From Mariprofundus sp. KV (GTDB taxonomy: Bacteria > Pseudomonadota > Zetaproteobacteria > Mariprofundales > Mariprofundaceae): a stretch of DNA of 64,000 nucleotides. This document shows positions 40,491 through 52,899 of this stretch, in pieces (the stretch's first letter is position 1; the number at the start of each line of letters is the position of its first letter). The notes below the pieces were generated by a model. The model worked only from the letters and a program-made list of their open reading frames with translations, searched no databases and was not told the DNA's origin. The stretch covers positions 62,001-126,000 of the forward strand of contig NZ_VWNB01000010.1 in the NCBI RefSeq assembly GCF_013387475.1, read 5' to 3'. Both the position numbers and the translations under genes were made by a program.

Positions 40491-42081
40491 CGACGTTCAT
40501 CCTCTTCATTACCATCCGCTGCTGAACAATGGAGAGTACGTTGTTCACAACCCAGTAGAGTACAAGACCCGCCGGGAAGAAGAGGAACATGGCTGTAAAT
40601 AGAAATGGTAAAAACTGCATCACCTTGGCCTGTACCGGATCAGGTGGCTGAGGGTTTAGCTTCTGCTGGATATACATCGAGATACCCATTAATACAGGCA
40701 GTACAAAAAACGGATCCTGAACCGACATATCTTCAATCCAGCCAATAAACGGTGCCTGACGCATCTCAATTGACATCAGCAGTACTTTATAAAGGGCAAA
40801 GAAAACAGGAATCTGAATAATAATCGGCAGGCATCCACCCAGTGGATTCACCTTATGCTTCTTATAGAGCCCCATCACCTCCTGACCCATTTTCTGACGA
40901 TCATCGCCATACTGCTCTTTCAGACGAGTCATCTCAGGCTGTAATTTACGCATGGCAGCCATCGATTCATACGACTTCTGGGTAGGGTAGAAGAAGAGGA
41001 TTTTGATACAGATCACCAGTACAATAATACACCAGCCGAAGTTACCGAGATAGCGGTAGAGCCACTCCAGAAAACTGTGCATAGGCTTGGCGATCGGAGA
41101 GAACCAACCAAAATCAACAGAGCGCTCCAGTTCGGCATTCACACTCTCAAGCACAGGGATTGATTTAGGGCCTACATAGATACGGGTGTTAAACACAGCA
41201 TCTCTGCCTTCAAGTTTACCATCATCAATCAGGCCCGCCTGATAGGAGCGACCATCGCCTTTATAGTAGTAGGGGTAGTCCTGATCTGCATTGGAGATGA
41301 GCGCTGCAATAAAGTAGCGATTCATAATTGCCGTCCAGCCGCCCATAGAGGCTGAGCGAATGGAGCCCTTCTCATCCAGCTCATCATAACCCGGTTCCTG
41401 CAGCTTACCCTCAAACAGACCTGTTGGTCCCATGTGTTCATAGAAGGTGCTCGCCTCTTTATCAGGATGACGCTCAACCACCTGACGATAAAGTTTCAGA
41501 CCACCGCCCTCTATAATCCTGTCTTTGACATCAATGACATAGGAACCTTGAGTCAGACTTACCTGGCGCTCCCAGATACGCCCGTCATCAAGCACGCTAC
41601 GCAGAACAACTGCATCACCACTCTGTTTTACCGCCGCAAACTGCTGCGCCAACTGATGACCCATCACACCGGTATTCACATAGACTGAATGACCTTCATC
41701 CATATGCAGTACAGCAACCGGAGCTGAGTCCTTCTCCAGAGATTCTTTATAGTTAGTCAGAACTGCGCGGGTAAACCACCCCTTCTCGTTCACAGAGAGT
41801 TTCAACAGATCATTACTGATCTCAAAAGCAGCAGGTGTGATCGGCACAGCTGCAGGCACAGCCATAGGTTTAGCGACAGCTGGCGTCACATCACTAACTT
41901 CAGCTACAGTGCCTGCATCCGGAATTGCTGCCGCCGTATCGGAGGGGGGCATCAGTTTTTGGGGGGATTCTGTCTGAACCTGCTGTGATGCAACCGGCTC
42001 CTGTTCAGGAAAAAGTGCTCCCCATCCCAGTAGAACCAGCATCGACAGTGCAAATGCCAGAATCATATTGCGTTGATCCAT
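40486..42081 (-). CDS. yidC: Membrane protein insertase YidC
   Basis: Inserts and folds inner-membrane proteins alone or with SecYEG. The 531 residues have one N-terminal helix, a large periplasmic domain (about residues 60-330) and the conserved C-terminal Oxa1/Alb3 core with helices around WLYRYLGNFGWCII and GGCLPIIIQIPVFFALYKVL. It lies 2 bp after yidD, in the conserved order rpmH-rnpA-yidD-yidC-mnmE. Confidence 0.97.
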   Translation of the reverse strand: MDQRNMILAFALSMLVLLGWGALFPEQEPVASQQVQTESPQKLMPPSDTAAAIPDAGTVAEVSDVTPAVAKPMAVPAAVPITPAAFEISNDLLKLSVNEKGWFTRAVLTNYKESLEKDSAPVAVLHMDEGHSVYVNTGVMGHQLAQQFAAVKQSGDAVVLRSVLDDGRIWERQVSLTQGSYVIDVKDRIIEGGGLKLYRQVVERHPDKEASTFYEHMGPTGLFEGKLQEPGYDELDEKGSIRSASMGGWTAIMNRYFIAALISNADQDYPYYYKGDGRSYQAGLIDDGKLEGRDAVFNTRIYVGPKSIPVLESVNAELERSVDFGWFSPIAKPMHSFLEWLYRYLGNFGWCIIVLVICIKILFFYPTQKSYESMAAMRKLQPEMTRLKEQYGDDRQKMGQEVMGLYKKHKVNPLGGCLPIIIQIPVFFALYKVLLMSIEMRQAPFIGWIEDMSVQDPFFVLPVLMGISMYIQQKLNPQPPDPVQAKVMQFLPFLFTAMFLFFPAGLVLYWVVNNVLSIVQQRMVMKRMNVD

Positions 42082-42083
42082 GA

Positions 42084-42353
42084 TTATTTCTCCCTCAAAA
42101 CTTTTAGAGACCTGGTTGCCTCAACTTCCGGCACCGGATCGAACCCGCCTTTTGAAAACGGATGGCAACGTAACAGACGTTTCGTGCCAAGCCAAATACC
42201 GCGCAACACGCCATGGCGCTGCACGGCCTCGATTGTGTAATATGAACAGGTGGGGTAATGCCTGCAGTGCGAAGGCATCACAGGCGAAATGAACAACTGA
42301 TAAAAACGGACAGGCAGCAGAATCAGTTTACGCATCACGACAAAACCTGTCAC
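42084..42353 (-). CDS. yidD: Membrane protein insertion efficiency factor YidD
   Basis: An 89-residue small protein that assists YidC. The family core [21 protein letters not shown], the three conserved cysteines and [15 protein letters not shown] are present. Its ATG overlaps the rnpA stop by four bases. The N-terminal hydrophobic segment suggests membrane association. Confidence 0.94.
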   Translation of the reverse strand: MTGFVVMRKLILLPVRFYQLFISPVMPSHCRHYPTCSYYTIEAVQRHGVLRGIWLGTKRLLRCHPFSKGGFDPVPEVEATRSLKVLREK

Positions 42354-42688
42354 TGATACGGCTGACGAATCTTGAGCAGAGCTTGAGAAAAGTCATGTGC
42401 TGGATCCACCATTCTATCTACATTCACAACCGGTATCACCAGAACATCAATACCCAGTGAATCATAACTGCCGCAACGAAAATGCTCACGCAGCTGGCGT
42501 TTTAAACGGTTCCTTGCAACAGCGTTGCCATATTTCCTTGAAACAGCAAGCCCCAGACGGGAAATGCCGGAACCGTTAAAACGATAGACCAGCCGTACTC
42601 CCCCTGCACTGATTCGCCTGCCTTTTCGCATGGCGGCGAAATCAGATTTTGAGCGTAATCGCCCTGTTTTGGGGAAGTGCTGGTTCAG
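42350..42688 (-). CDS. rnpA: Ribonuclease P protein component
   Basis: The protein subunit of RNase P, which trims the 5' ends of pre-tRNAs. The RNR motif is [15 protein letters not shown]. The only canonical start is ATG at 42631, giving 93 residues and lacking the first helix and strand. Upstream in frame, homology continues as [20 protein letters not shown] back to the rpmH stop, with no ATG, GTG or TTG. CTG at 42688 would give 112 residues, the family norm. I therefore annotate the long form, with ATC at 42694 and ATG at 42631 as alternatives. No Shine-Dalgarno is evident before the CTG. Confidence 0.85.
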   Translation of the reverse strand: MNQHFPKTGRLRSKSDFAAMRKGRRISAGGVRLVYRFNGSGISRLGLAVSRKYGNAVARNRLKRQLREHFRCGSYDSLGIDVLVIPVVNVDRMVDPAHDFSQALLKIRQPYQ

Positions 42689-42694
42689 ACCGAT

Positions 42695-42829
42695 TTATAC
42701 TGTCAGGTCCTTACGACCTTTAGCACGACGACGGTTAATGATCGTACGTCCAGCTTTGGTTGCCATGCGTGCACGGAAACCATGACGGCGTGCGCGGCGG
42801 ATACGGCTTGGCTTATATGTAAAGCTCAT
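42695..42829 (-). CDS. rpmH: 50S ribosomal protein L34
   Basis: A 44-residue very basic ribosomal protein: [20 protein letters not shown] followed by [20 protein letters not shown]. It is the first gene of the rpmH-rnpA-yidD-yidC-mnmE cluster and is divergent from dnaA across a 146-bp gap. AGGAG lies eight bases before the ATG. Confidence 0.97.
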   Translation of the reverse strand: MSFTYKPSRIRRARRHGFRARMATKAGRTIINRRRAKGRKDLTV

Positions 42830-42886
42830 GGTAAATCTCCTGATACCTGATCAACTTGATAAGCAGTCGCTTAAAAAGGGTCGCGC

Positions 42887-42914
42887 ATGATAAATTGCAT
42901 CACAATAGTGTCAA
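42887..42914 (-). promoter_or_regulatory. rpmH promoter
   Basis: On the minus strand TTGACA (42914-42909), a 16-bp spacer and TATCAT (42892-42887) make a near-consensus sigma-70 promoter with a GC-rich GCGCGACCC discriminator, 58 bp upstream of the rpmH ATG. Confidence 0.8.
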
Positions 42915-42975
42915 GGAATGATCGCGACTCATCTATAGAGTGGATGAAGCTGGGCAAGCATGTACTATTCTGCCA

Positions 42976-44307
42976 ATGACAACCACCTTTGATGAATCTT
43001 ACTGGCACCGTATCAAGGATGCACTGATGGATGAGATCCCTGCATCCCGTTTTGATGCGTGGATTCGGCCGTTAACCGCCCACTACAATGATGGGGATTT
43101 AACCATCAAGGTTGCCAACCGATTTTTTCTTGATGGCCTGAAAGCCAGCTACGGCAAACGGCTTAGCGAACTGGCTCATATTATGATCGGCGATCACATC
43201 AACATCCTCTATGAGGTCGATGCCAAACTGGCAGCAGCGGCAGAGGTGCAGAAAGAAGAGGCGGAAGTTGAAAGCAGGCAGTCCAACGTTGATGGTTATA
43301 TCGATCCGCGTTTCACCTTTGAGAATTTTGTTGTCGGTTCCGGCAATGAGTTCTGCCATGCCGCCTGCCGTGCCGTGGCTGATAAACCCGGTGCCATCTA
43401 TAACCCGCTCTACCTCTATGGTGGTGTAGGCCTTGGTAAAACACATCTGATCAATGCCGTGGCCAATGAGCTGTTGAGTAAGGATCACACCCGCATCGCC
43501 TACCGCACAGGTGAGCGTTTCACCAATGAGCTGATCCAGGCCATTCGTAATGGTTCAACTGATGCTTTTAGAAATCAGTACCGTCAGGTGGATGTACTGA
43601 TCATTGATGATATCCAGTTTATTGCCGGCAAGGATCGTACGCAGGAGGAGTTTTTCCACACCTTCAATGCGCTGTATGAGGTAAAAAAGCAGATTATTCT
43701 TACCTCTGACCGTAGCCCGCGCGATCTGACTAACCTGATGGAGCGTCTGCGCTCCCGTTTCAACTGGGGTCTGGTTGCCGATATTCAACCGCCCGATCTT
43801 GAGACACGTTTGGCAATTTTATCCAGTAAAGCGGAGTTGGCAGGTGTTCATCTTGATAAAGATGTTGGCCATCTGCTGGCATCACGTATTAAAAATAACG
43901 TGCGTGAACTTGAAGGTGCACTGACCCGTCTTACTGCCCATGCAACTTTGACCGGTCGCACCATTGATATCGCATTTGCCCGTCATGTACTGCGTGATCT
44001 GCTGCATGAAGAGGTTCGCGCAATCTCTGTAGAGGATATTCAGAAGAAGGTCGCCTCCTACTTTAATATTAATATACGTGAGATGTCCTCAAGTAAACGC
44101 AGTCGCACCATTGCATTCCCGCGCCAGATTGCGATGTATGCCACAAAAGAGCTGACCACCCTTTCGTTGCCAGAGATCGGTGGTCATTTTGGTGGTAAAG
44201 ATCATACAACCGTTCTCTATGCGGTACGAAAGATTGATGCAAAACGCAAAGAGTCGGAAGATTTTGATGAAGAGATGGGGCGGATTATGGCCCTGCTCAA
44301 ACAGTAA
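42976..44307 (+). CDS. dnaA: Chromosomal replication initiator DnaA
   Basis: The AAA+ ATPase that binds DnaA boxes and opens the origin. From ATG 42976 it has 443 residues beginning MTTTFDESYWHRIKDAL; an in-frame GTG at 42940 adds 12 residues without homology. Domain III shows Walker A GGVGLGKTHLIN and Walker B VLIIDDIQFIAGK. Domain IV carries the DNA-binding signature KDHTTVLYAVRKI. It is followed by an origin-like intergenic region and dnaN. Confidence 0.97.
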   Translation: MTTTFDESYWHRIKDALMDEIPASRFDAWIRPLTAHYNDGDLTIKVANRFFLDGLKASYGKRLSELAHIMIGDHINILYEVDAKLAAAAEVQKEEAEVESRQSNVDGYIDPRFTFENFVVGSGNEFCHAACRAVADKPGAIYNPLYLYGGVGLGKTHLINAVANELLSKDHTRIAYRTGERFTNELIQAIRNGSTDAFRNQYRQVDVLIIDDIQFIAGKDRTQEEFFHTFNALYEVKKQIILTSDRSPRDLTNLMERLRSRFNWGLVADIQPPDLETRLAILSSKAELAGVHLDKDVGHLLASRIKNNVRELEGALTRLTAHATLTGRTIDIAFARHVLRDLLHEEVRAISVEDIQKKVASYFNINIREMSSSKRSRTIAFPRQIAMYATKELTTLSLPEIGGHFGGKDHTTVLYAVRKIDAKRKESEDFDEEMGRIMALLKQ

Positions 44308-44519
44308 ATAGCTCTCCAGGCCTCTTATCAAAAAGCCTTTTCTGTCACACTGGAGCAATCAAAAACCGGTTAATGTTTGATATGGGATCTATTTCTCATT
44401 ATCACCCATGCCTATCTTGTTAAGACTTGTAACTAACCGTTATTAAATGACTTTAGAAATATTTATTCACACAACAGGTAAATCATTCCCCCCTCCAGAA
44501 AGGTGTTAGCCTATCCCCA

Positions 44520-44725
44520 TATAGCCTGTGGATAGATTGAGCATAAGCCGATACCTGACCACCACCCTGATACCAATCGGAGTTTATCCACATCCTGTTC
44601 ACAAGCTCTCCATTATTCACACACAGTTCAAAGAGCAGTTAAAGCCAATAGCTGAATAGGTATTCTATGCTTACTCACACTACTCACAGCACCTATGATG
44701 ACTATGAATCTTTATTAAAATAAAA
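44520..44725 (+). repeat. Origin module copy 1
   Basis: The first of two diverged direct repeats. It contains in order TGTGGATAG, TTATCCACATCCTGTTCAC, a TTCACACACAG element and a 27-base identical block starting TACTCACAGCACC (44681-44707). Every landmark recurs at exactly +542 bp in copy 2, so there are no net indels between the copies. Confidence 0.85.
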
Positions 44726-45061
44726 GGGTAACAAGTAATAAAGGCAACAACCTTACAGGAATATTCCAGCATACTTTTATTCAGTAGAAACAAAAGTATG
44801 TAAAGAATCCCAGATCAATGAGAAACCATGCATATCCATCTGAATGGGGTAAAAAAATAATGGCAATCAAATTGAAAGTATTGAGCTACTCTTTAAGCCA
44901 TCTACTCGCTCTTAATACGCTTTAACCGGATGAGCCAAACACCTGGTTCTCTCCGGAAACATTCATTTAAAGTGTACCCTGCTAAAATGATGATGCGGTC
45001 TCTTCGTAGTAGAGAGGAACAACACTTCTCTTTTGAGTGATAAGGTGTGAGTCTCTCCGCG

Positions 45062-45267
45062 CATATATTGTGGATAGTTTGAGTATAAAGTGATTGACCG
45101 AACTGATGCGACTGAGCATGATTAATTATCCACATCCTGTTCACTCTCTCTCCTGGATTCACACACAGACCGGAGATGCTAAAAAGCCATGTGAACAATG
45201 GATAAGTGGGGTTTATTCACAATACTCACAGCACCTATGATGACTATGAGTTTTTATAAATATAAAG
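45062..45267 (+). repeat. Origin module copy 2, upstream of dnaN
   Basis: The second copy has the same landmarks: TGTGGATAG at 45069, TTATCCACATCCTGTTCAC at 45126 and the 27-base identical block at 45223-45249. It ends just before the dnaN ribosome-binding region (AAAGGGGATTAGG), so it may also carry the dnaN promoter. Confidence 0.85.
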
Positions 45268-45284
45268 GGGATTAGGTAGTAGAT

Positions 45285-46385
45285 ATGAACATCACATTGT
45301 CCAGAGCATCTTTGTTGCAGGCAGTGCAGCGTTGTCAGAGCATTGTAGAAAAACGCCACACCATCCCGATTCTTGCCAATATTTTACTGCAGGCAGAAAA
45401 CGATACGTTGCATATTACCGCTACCGATCTTGAAGTTGGTATCCGTTCTCAGGCACCGGCCACCGTTAGCAAAGAGGGTTCGATCACTGTATCAGCGAGA
45501 AAACTGTTTGATATCATCAAAGAGCTTGATGCTGATCAGGATGTAACCCTTGAGAGTGGTGAGACCTTTGTATCGATTCGCAGTGGTCGTTCCCGTTTTC
45601 GTTTGGCCTCGCTTGCCGCTGGTGAATATCCGGCATTAAAAGAGGAGCAGGGTGGCAGCGCCATCACCCTCTCCGGTTCAACACTTTCCGATATGGTTGC
45701 AGCTACTGCCTTTGCCATGTCCACAGATGAGACCCGTAAATATCTAACCGGTAGCCTGTTTGAGGTAGATAGTGAGCATATGCTCAGACTGGTCACCACC
45801 GATGGTCACAGACTGGCGCTCTCTGAGGTTCGTCTTCAGCAACAGACCGAGGCTGTAAAATGCATAGTACCGCGCAAAGCGGTGATGGAGATCAAAAAGC
45901 TCTGTGATGAGTGTCAGGGACAGATCGAACTGTTTCTGGGTGAGCGTCAGATTCGTCTGGTGGCTGACTCCAACATTCTCACCTCAAAACTGATCGATGC
46001 CCGTTTCCCGGTCTATCAGGATGTGATTCCTGTGAATAACCCTGCACAGGCGATTGTCGCCAAGGGTGAATTTGATCAGGTGCTGCGCCGCAGCATGATT
46101 GTAGCCAATGAGTTTACCCACGATGTTCGACTCACCTTCAAAGAGAAGGGCATTGATATCTCTGCACACAATACCGAGCAGGAAGAGGCGGAAGAGCATA
46201 TCTCGACTGATTACAACGGTCAGGAGGTCGCTATCGGTTTTAATGGTCGCTACCTCAGGGATACGTTGGGTGCCATTCGCTCTTCAGCAGTACGCATTGA
46301 GCTTAAAGATGAGCTCTCTCCGGTACTGGTGCGTGGTGATGACGATGAGGGATCGCGCTATGTTATTATGCCGATGAGGATCTGA
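45285..46385 (+). CDS. dnaN: DNA polymerase III sliding clamp (beta)
   Basis: The ring-shaped processivity clamp. The 366-residue product has three repeated clamp domains and the C-terminal PMRI ending typical of DnaN. Segments such as ETRKYLTGSLFEVD and TTDGHRLALSEV match the second domain. It is followed by recF after 7 bp. Confidence 0.97.
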   Translation: MNITLSRASLLQAVQRCQSIVEKRHTIPILANILLQAENDTLHITATDLEVGIRSQAPATVSKEGSITVSARKLFDIIKELDADQDVTLESGETFVSIRSGRSRFRLASLAAGEYPALKEEQGGSAITLSGSTLSDMVAATAFAMSTDETRKYLTGSLFEVDSEHMLRLVTTDGHRLALSEVRLQQQTEAVKCIVPRKAVMEIKKLCDECQGQIELFLGERQIRLVADSNILTSKLIDARFPVYQDVIPVNNPAQAIVAKGEFDQVLRRSMIVANEFTHDVRLTFKEKGIDISAHNTEQEEAEEHISTDYNGQEVAIGFNGRYLRDTLGAIRSSAVRIELKDELSPVLVRGDDDEGSRYVIMPMRI

Positions 46386-46392
46386 ACGACAG

Positions 46393-49949
<3,557 letters not shown>

Positions 49950-49962
49950 GGGAAGCTGAAAA

Positions 49963-51015
49963 GTGAGTGCTACAGACAAGAGTAAACTTAGCTATGCCGA
50001 TTGTGGTGTAGATATCGATGCCGGCAACGCCTTTGTTGGCCGCATCAAAAAAGCGGTTAACAGCACCATGCGTCCGGAGGTTCTCTCCGGGCTGGGTGGT
50101 TTTGGCGGCCTGTTCAAGCCCGATTTTTCCGACATGGAAGAGCCGGTGCTGGTATCGGGTACCGATGGTGTAGGCACCAAACTGCTGCTATTGCAGGAGT
50201 TTGACAGGCCTCATGTAGCCGGTATTGATGCGGTGGCGATGTGTGTGAATGATCTGGCGGCACTCGGTGCTACCCCGCTCTTCTTCCTCGACTATCTGGC
50301 AACCGGAAAACTGGCCGGTGAAACACTGGCCGGTGTGGTTGAAGGCATTGCTGATGCGTGTAACACCTGCGAATGCTCGCTGATCGGTGGTGAAACGGCT
50401 GAGATGCCGGGTATGTATGCACCGGGTCACTACGATATCGGTGGTTTCTGCGTGGGTGTTGTAGATCGTCCGAAGATGGTGGATGGCAGCAAGATTGCCG
50501 CTGGCGACGTTATTATCGGACTTGCCTCAGACGGACCCCACTCCAACGGTTTCTCAATGGTTCGTAAGCTGCTTGAGCTGGGCGGAGCTGATCTGAATAA
50601 CGATACCCTCTCTGATGGTCGCAAGGCTGTAGAGGGAGTTCTATCCCCTACCCGCCTTTATGTACCTGCTGTAAACACGCTGATGAAGTCCGGTGCAGAG
50701 GTGCACGGTTTTTCACACATCACCGGTGGCGGCATGTTCGATAACTTTGAGCGTCTGCTAACAGATGATCTGGCTGTCACCATTGATGTCGGCGCATGGC
50801 CTGTGCCACCGGCATTTGAATATCTTCTGAACTTTGCCGATGTGGAGCGTGATGAGCGCTACCGCACCTTCAATATGGGTATCGGTTTCGCCGTGATTCT
50901 GCCTGAATCCGAAGTCGAGAAGGTCGAGGCAGTATTGAAAGATGCCGGTGAAACTACCTACCGCATGGGTAGCGTTCATAAACGTGATGGTGAACCGGTC
51001 ACCCTGATCGGCTGA
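49963..51015 (+). CDS. purM: Phosphoribosylformylglycinamidine cyclo-ligase
   Basis: Closes the imidazole ring to form AIR in purine synthesis. The 350-residue protein has the family motifs SGTDGVGTKLLL, GGETAEMPGMY and HSNGFSMVRK. The start is GTG, 13 bp after the gyrB stop. purN follows, the common purM-purN pair. Confidence 0.97.
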   Translation: MSATDKSKLSYADCGVDIDAGNAFVGRIKKAVNSTMRPEVLSGLGGFGGLFKPDFSDMEEPVLVSGTDGVGTKLLLLQEFDRPHVAGIDAVAMCVNDLAALGATPLFFLDYLATGKLAGETLAGVVEGIADACNTCECSLIGGETAEMPGMYAPGHYDIGGFCVGVVDRPKMVDGSKIAAGDVIIGLASDGPHSNGFSMVRKLLELGGADLNNDTLSDGRKAVEGVLSPTRLYVPAVNTLMKSGAEVHGFSHITGGGMFDNFERLLTDDLAVTIDVGAWPVPPAFEYLLNFADVERDERYRTFNMGIGFAVILPESEVEKVEAVLKDAGETTYRMGSVHKRDGEPVTLIG

Positions 51016-51029
51016 ATAAAGTTAAACCG

Positions 51030-51644
51030 ATGACCTCCAAATCAATTGCGGTGATGGCCTCAGGTCGCGGCACCAATCTCAAGGTAATCCTCGATGCCGT
51101 AGCTGCAGGGCACTGTCCGGTTGATGTGCGGCTGGTGATTTGTGACAAAGCTGATGCCAAAGCGCTGGATATTGCCCGCCAGGCGGGTGTTCCGCATGTC
51201 ATTCATGTGAACCCGAAAGATTATGAGAATCGTGAGCAGTATGATGCCCAGTGTGCAGATCTGTTGGACAAGCACGGATGCCAGTGGATTGTACTGGCCG
51301 GTTATATGCGCATCCTCTCCTCCGCATTTGTACGCCGTTTTCGTGGCCGTATTATCAATATTCACCCCTCCATCCTGCCAGCCTTTGCCGGTGCAAAGGC
51401 TGTTGAGGATGCACTGGAGTATGGTGTAAAAGCTTCCGGCTGCACCGTTCACCTTGTTGATGAGGTGTTGGACGGAGGCCCGATCCTGGCGCAGGCAATT
51501 GTACCGGTACTTGATGATGATACGCGTGAGACCCTGCACGCCCGCATTCAGCGCGAAGAGCATATTATCTATCCGGCTACCCTCAAACGCATGGTTGAAG
51601 AGGGCTTCACCATCGAAGGCCGCCGCGTCATCTGGTCTACTTAA
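51030..51644 (+). CDS. purN: Phosphoribosylglycinamide formyltransferase
   Basis: Transfers a formyl group from 10-formyltetrahydrofolate to GAR. The catalytic residues are visible in NIHPSILPAF (Asn, His) and DEVLDGGPI (Asp). The 204-residue length fits PurN. It starts 14 bp after purM. Its end is 6 bp from the convergent regulator gene, so transcripts may collide. Confidence 0.96.
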   Translation: MTSKSIAVMASGRGTNLKVILDAVAAGHCPVDVRLVICDKADAKALDIARQAGVPHVIHVNPKDYENREQYDAQCADLLDKHGCQWIVLAGYMRILSSAFVRRFRGRIINIHPSILPAFAGAKAVEDALEYGVKASGCTVHLVDEVLDGGPILAQAIVPVLDDDTRETLHARIQREEHIIYPATLKRMVEEGFTIEGRRVIWST

Positions 51645-51650
51645 ATATAC

Positions 51651-52391
51651 CTATGCCGATTCTCTTCTGTGAGTAGAGAAGAAATAGGGTTCCCACTCCC
51701 TCATTCCAAGTAGAAGACCGACATTATTGCGTTCAGAAATTGGCCGTGTAGCACTCTCTTTAAGTAGTTCTCCGAACTCGTGAGATAAAGCGGTAAGGCG
51801 TCTGAATAGGGTCTCCCTTGCCCCTGGAGTCAGGGGGCCATGAAGATAGAGGCGCAGTTCACCGCTCTGATCAAACTCAGACTGCAGAAATTCATTCATC
51901 AGTTTCTTTTTGAAAGTGCGCTCAATCGGGCCATTGGGGAGCCAGCGAAAGTTCTCTGCGACCAGTAAGCGGATTCGGTTACCCGGATGTAACTCCAGAA
52001 GGCGCAGCCCCTCAAGTCTTGAGATCATCTGATAGCACTCCTTTTTTGATATATCGAACTGTTCGACGATCTCATCAAAGTGCCAATGATTGCGAGCGCA
52101 GAGGGCCACAATCAGAAGTTTGCTGTTGCGAACGAGCTCCTGCTCTTGCTCAGGCTGTAGATGAGAGATCCTTTCACGGCTCTCATCAAACAGGCGTACC
52201 AGATCGATAAAATCGAGATGCATCATTTCGCAAAGTGCATTGATACGTTTAAGGGTGATATTTTGGGTGGAGAACATCTTTTTCACGCTGGCCTCGCTGA
52301 GGTTGAGGTGCCTTGCGGCATCAGCATAAGTTAACCCATTGAGCTTGAGTGCGCGTTTAAGCGTATCAATGGCTGCTTTTGTATTGTCCAT
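51651..52391 (-). CDS. XRE-family helix-turn-helix regulator
   Basis: A 246-residue regulator. Residues about 5-65 form a Cro/C1-type helix-turn-helix (GLTYADAARHLNLSEASVKKMFS). A second winged-helix-like region (about 100-150, ISKKECYQMISRLEGLRLLELHPGNRIRLLV) and a C-terminal domain of unknown function follow. It is divergent from the two-gene exported cassette, and its promoter region holds AGTATA repeats, so autoregulation and control of the cassette are plausible. No ligand can be inferred. Confidence 0.85.
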   Translation of the reverse strand: MDNTKAAIDTLKRALKLNGLTYADAARHLNLSEASVKKMFSTQNITLKRINALCEMMHLDFIDLVRLFDESRERISHLQPEQEQELVRNSKLLIVALCARNHWHFDEIVEQFDISKKECYQMISRLEGLRLLELHPGNRIRLLVAENFRWLPNGPIERTFKKKLMNEFLQSEFDQSGELRLYLHGPLTPGARETLFRRLTALSHEFGELLKESATRPISERNNVGLLLGMREWEPYFFSTHRRESA

Positions 52392-52410
52392 AAACGCTCC
52401 GATTCTAATA

Positions 52411-52443
52411 AGTATAATAAAGATATACTATAGGGTGAGTATA
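52411..52443. promoter_or_regulatory. Putative operator between the XRE regulator and exported genes
   Basis: AGTATA (52411-52416) and its inverse TATACT (52424-52429) form an inverted repeat across 7 bp. A third AGTATA lies at 52438-52443. They stand 20-52 bp upstream of the regulator start. Regulator binding is an inference. Confidence 0.5.
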
Positions 52444-52547
52444 TTTCCATGTCATCCCAATAAGTACCATAAAAGTATTCCTTGTTCCACACTGTTTCCT
52501 GTCAGGCGGAAATGCCGTCTGCAAAACGAAAAAACAAGGAGATCAAT

Positions 52548-52871
52548 ATGAAAAAGAAAATGGCAATCGTAGGTGCAATGGTAATCGCAATGTTATTCAG
52601 CCAGCAGGCCATGGCTCAGGGAAGTGCTCAACATTCAGGTAAGGCCGTAGGCCATTCGGCTTTGGCTGCCGGTCATAGTGCAGTCGGTTCGGCAAAACTT
52701 ACCTCGGCTGCCGTAGCAGTGCCATTGGTGGCAGTGGGTGCAGTCGGCGCGGTCAGCGCACAAGCGGGTAATGCCCTCCTGAAGGCGGCAAACAAACCCA
52801 TTGGTGAACCACTCGAGATCTCGGATGAGGCAATCACTGTCGGTCCATCGCCAGATCGTGCGATTCGATAA
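52548..52871 (+). CDS. Small exported Ala/Gly/Ser-rich protein
   Basis: A 107-residue protein with a signal peptide (MKKKMAIVGAMVIAMLFSQQAMA). The mature part has short repeats of HSxxAxGHSAVGSA type, a hydrophobic VAVPLVAVGAVGAVSA stretch, and the closing IGEPLEISDEAITVGPSPD. I recognise this layout from small exported proteins encoded beside DUF2145 genes, but no function is known. AAGGAG lies just before the ATG; the open frame to 52482 is not needed. It is followed by the DUF2145-like gene after 28 bp. Confidence 0.8.
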   Translation: MKKKMAIVGAMVIAMLFSQQAMAQGSAQHSGKAVGHSALAAGHSAVGSAKLTSAAVAVPLVAVGAVGAVSAQAGNALLKAANKPIGEPLEISDEAITVGPSPDRAIR

Positions 52872-52899
52872 CCGGAAGAACCAGGAAAGGAGTATAGAT

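Larger units (their letters stand above)
44308..45284. other. Probable replication origin (dnaA-dnaN intergenic)
   Basis: These 977 bp have no credible gene. They hold perfect DnaA boxes TTATCCACA at 44584-44592 and 45126-45134, reverse-strand near-boxes TGTGGATAG at 44527-44535 and 45069-45077, and TTATTCACA variants at 44463-44471, 44613-44621 and 45213-45221. The DNA is AT-rich between boxes. Box clustering next to dnaA and dnaN is the classic bacterial oriC context. Strand-composition analysis would be needed to prove it. Confidence 0.85.

Noticed and set aside
44902-45198. A 98-codon minus-strand open frame in the origin region
   Set aside because: It runs across a DnaA-box module and has no recognisable domain or ribosome-binding site; origin DNA explains it better.
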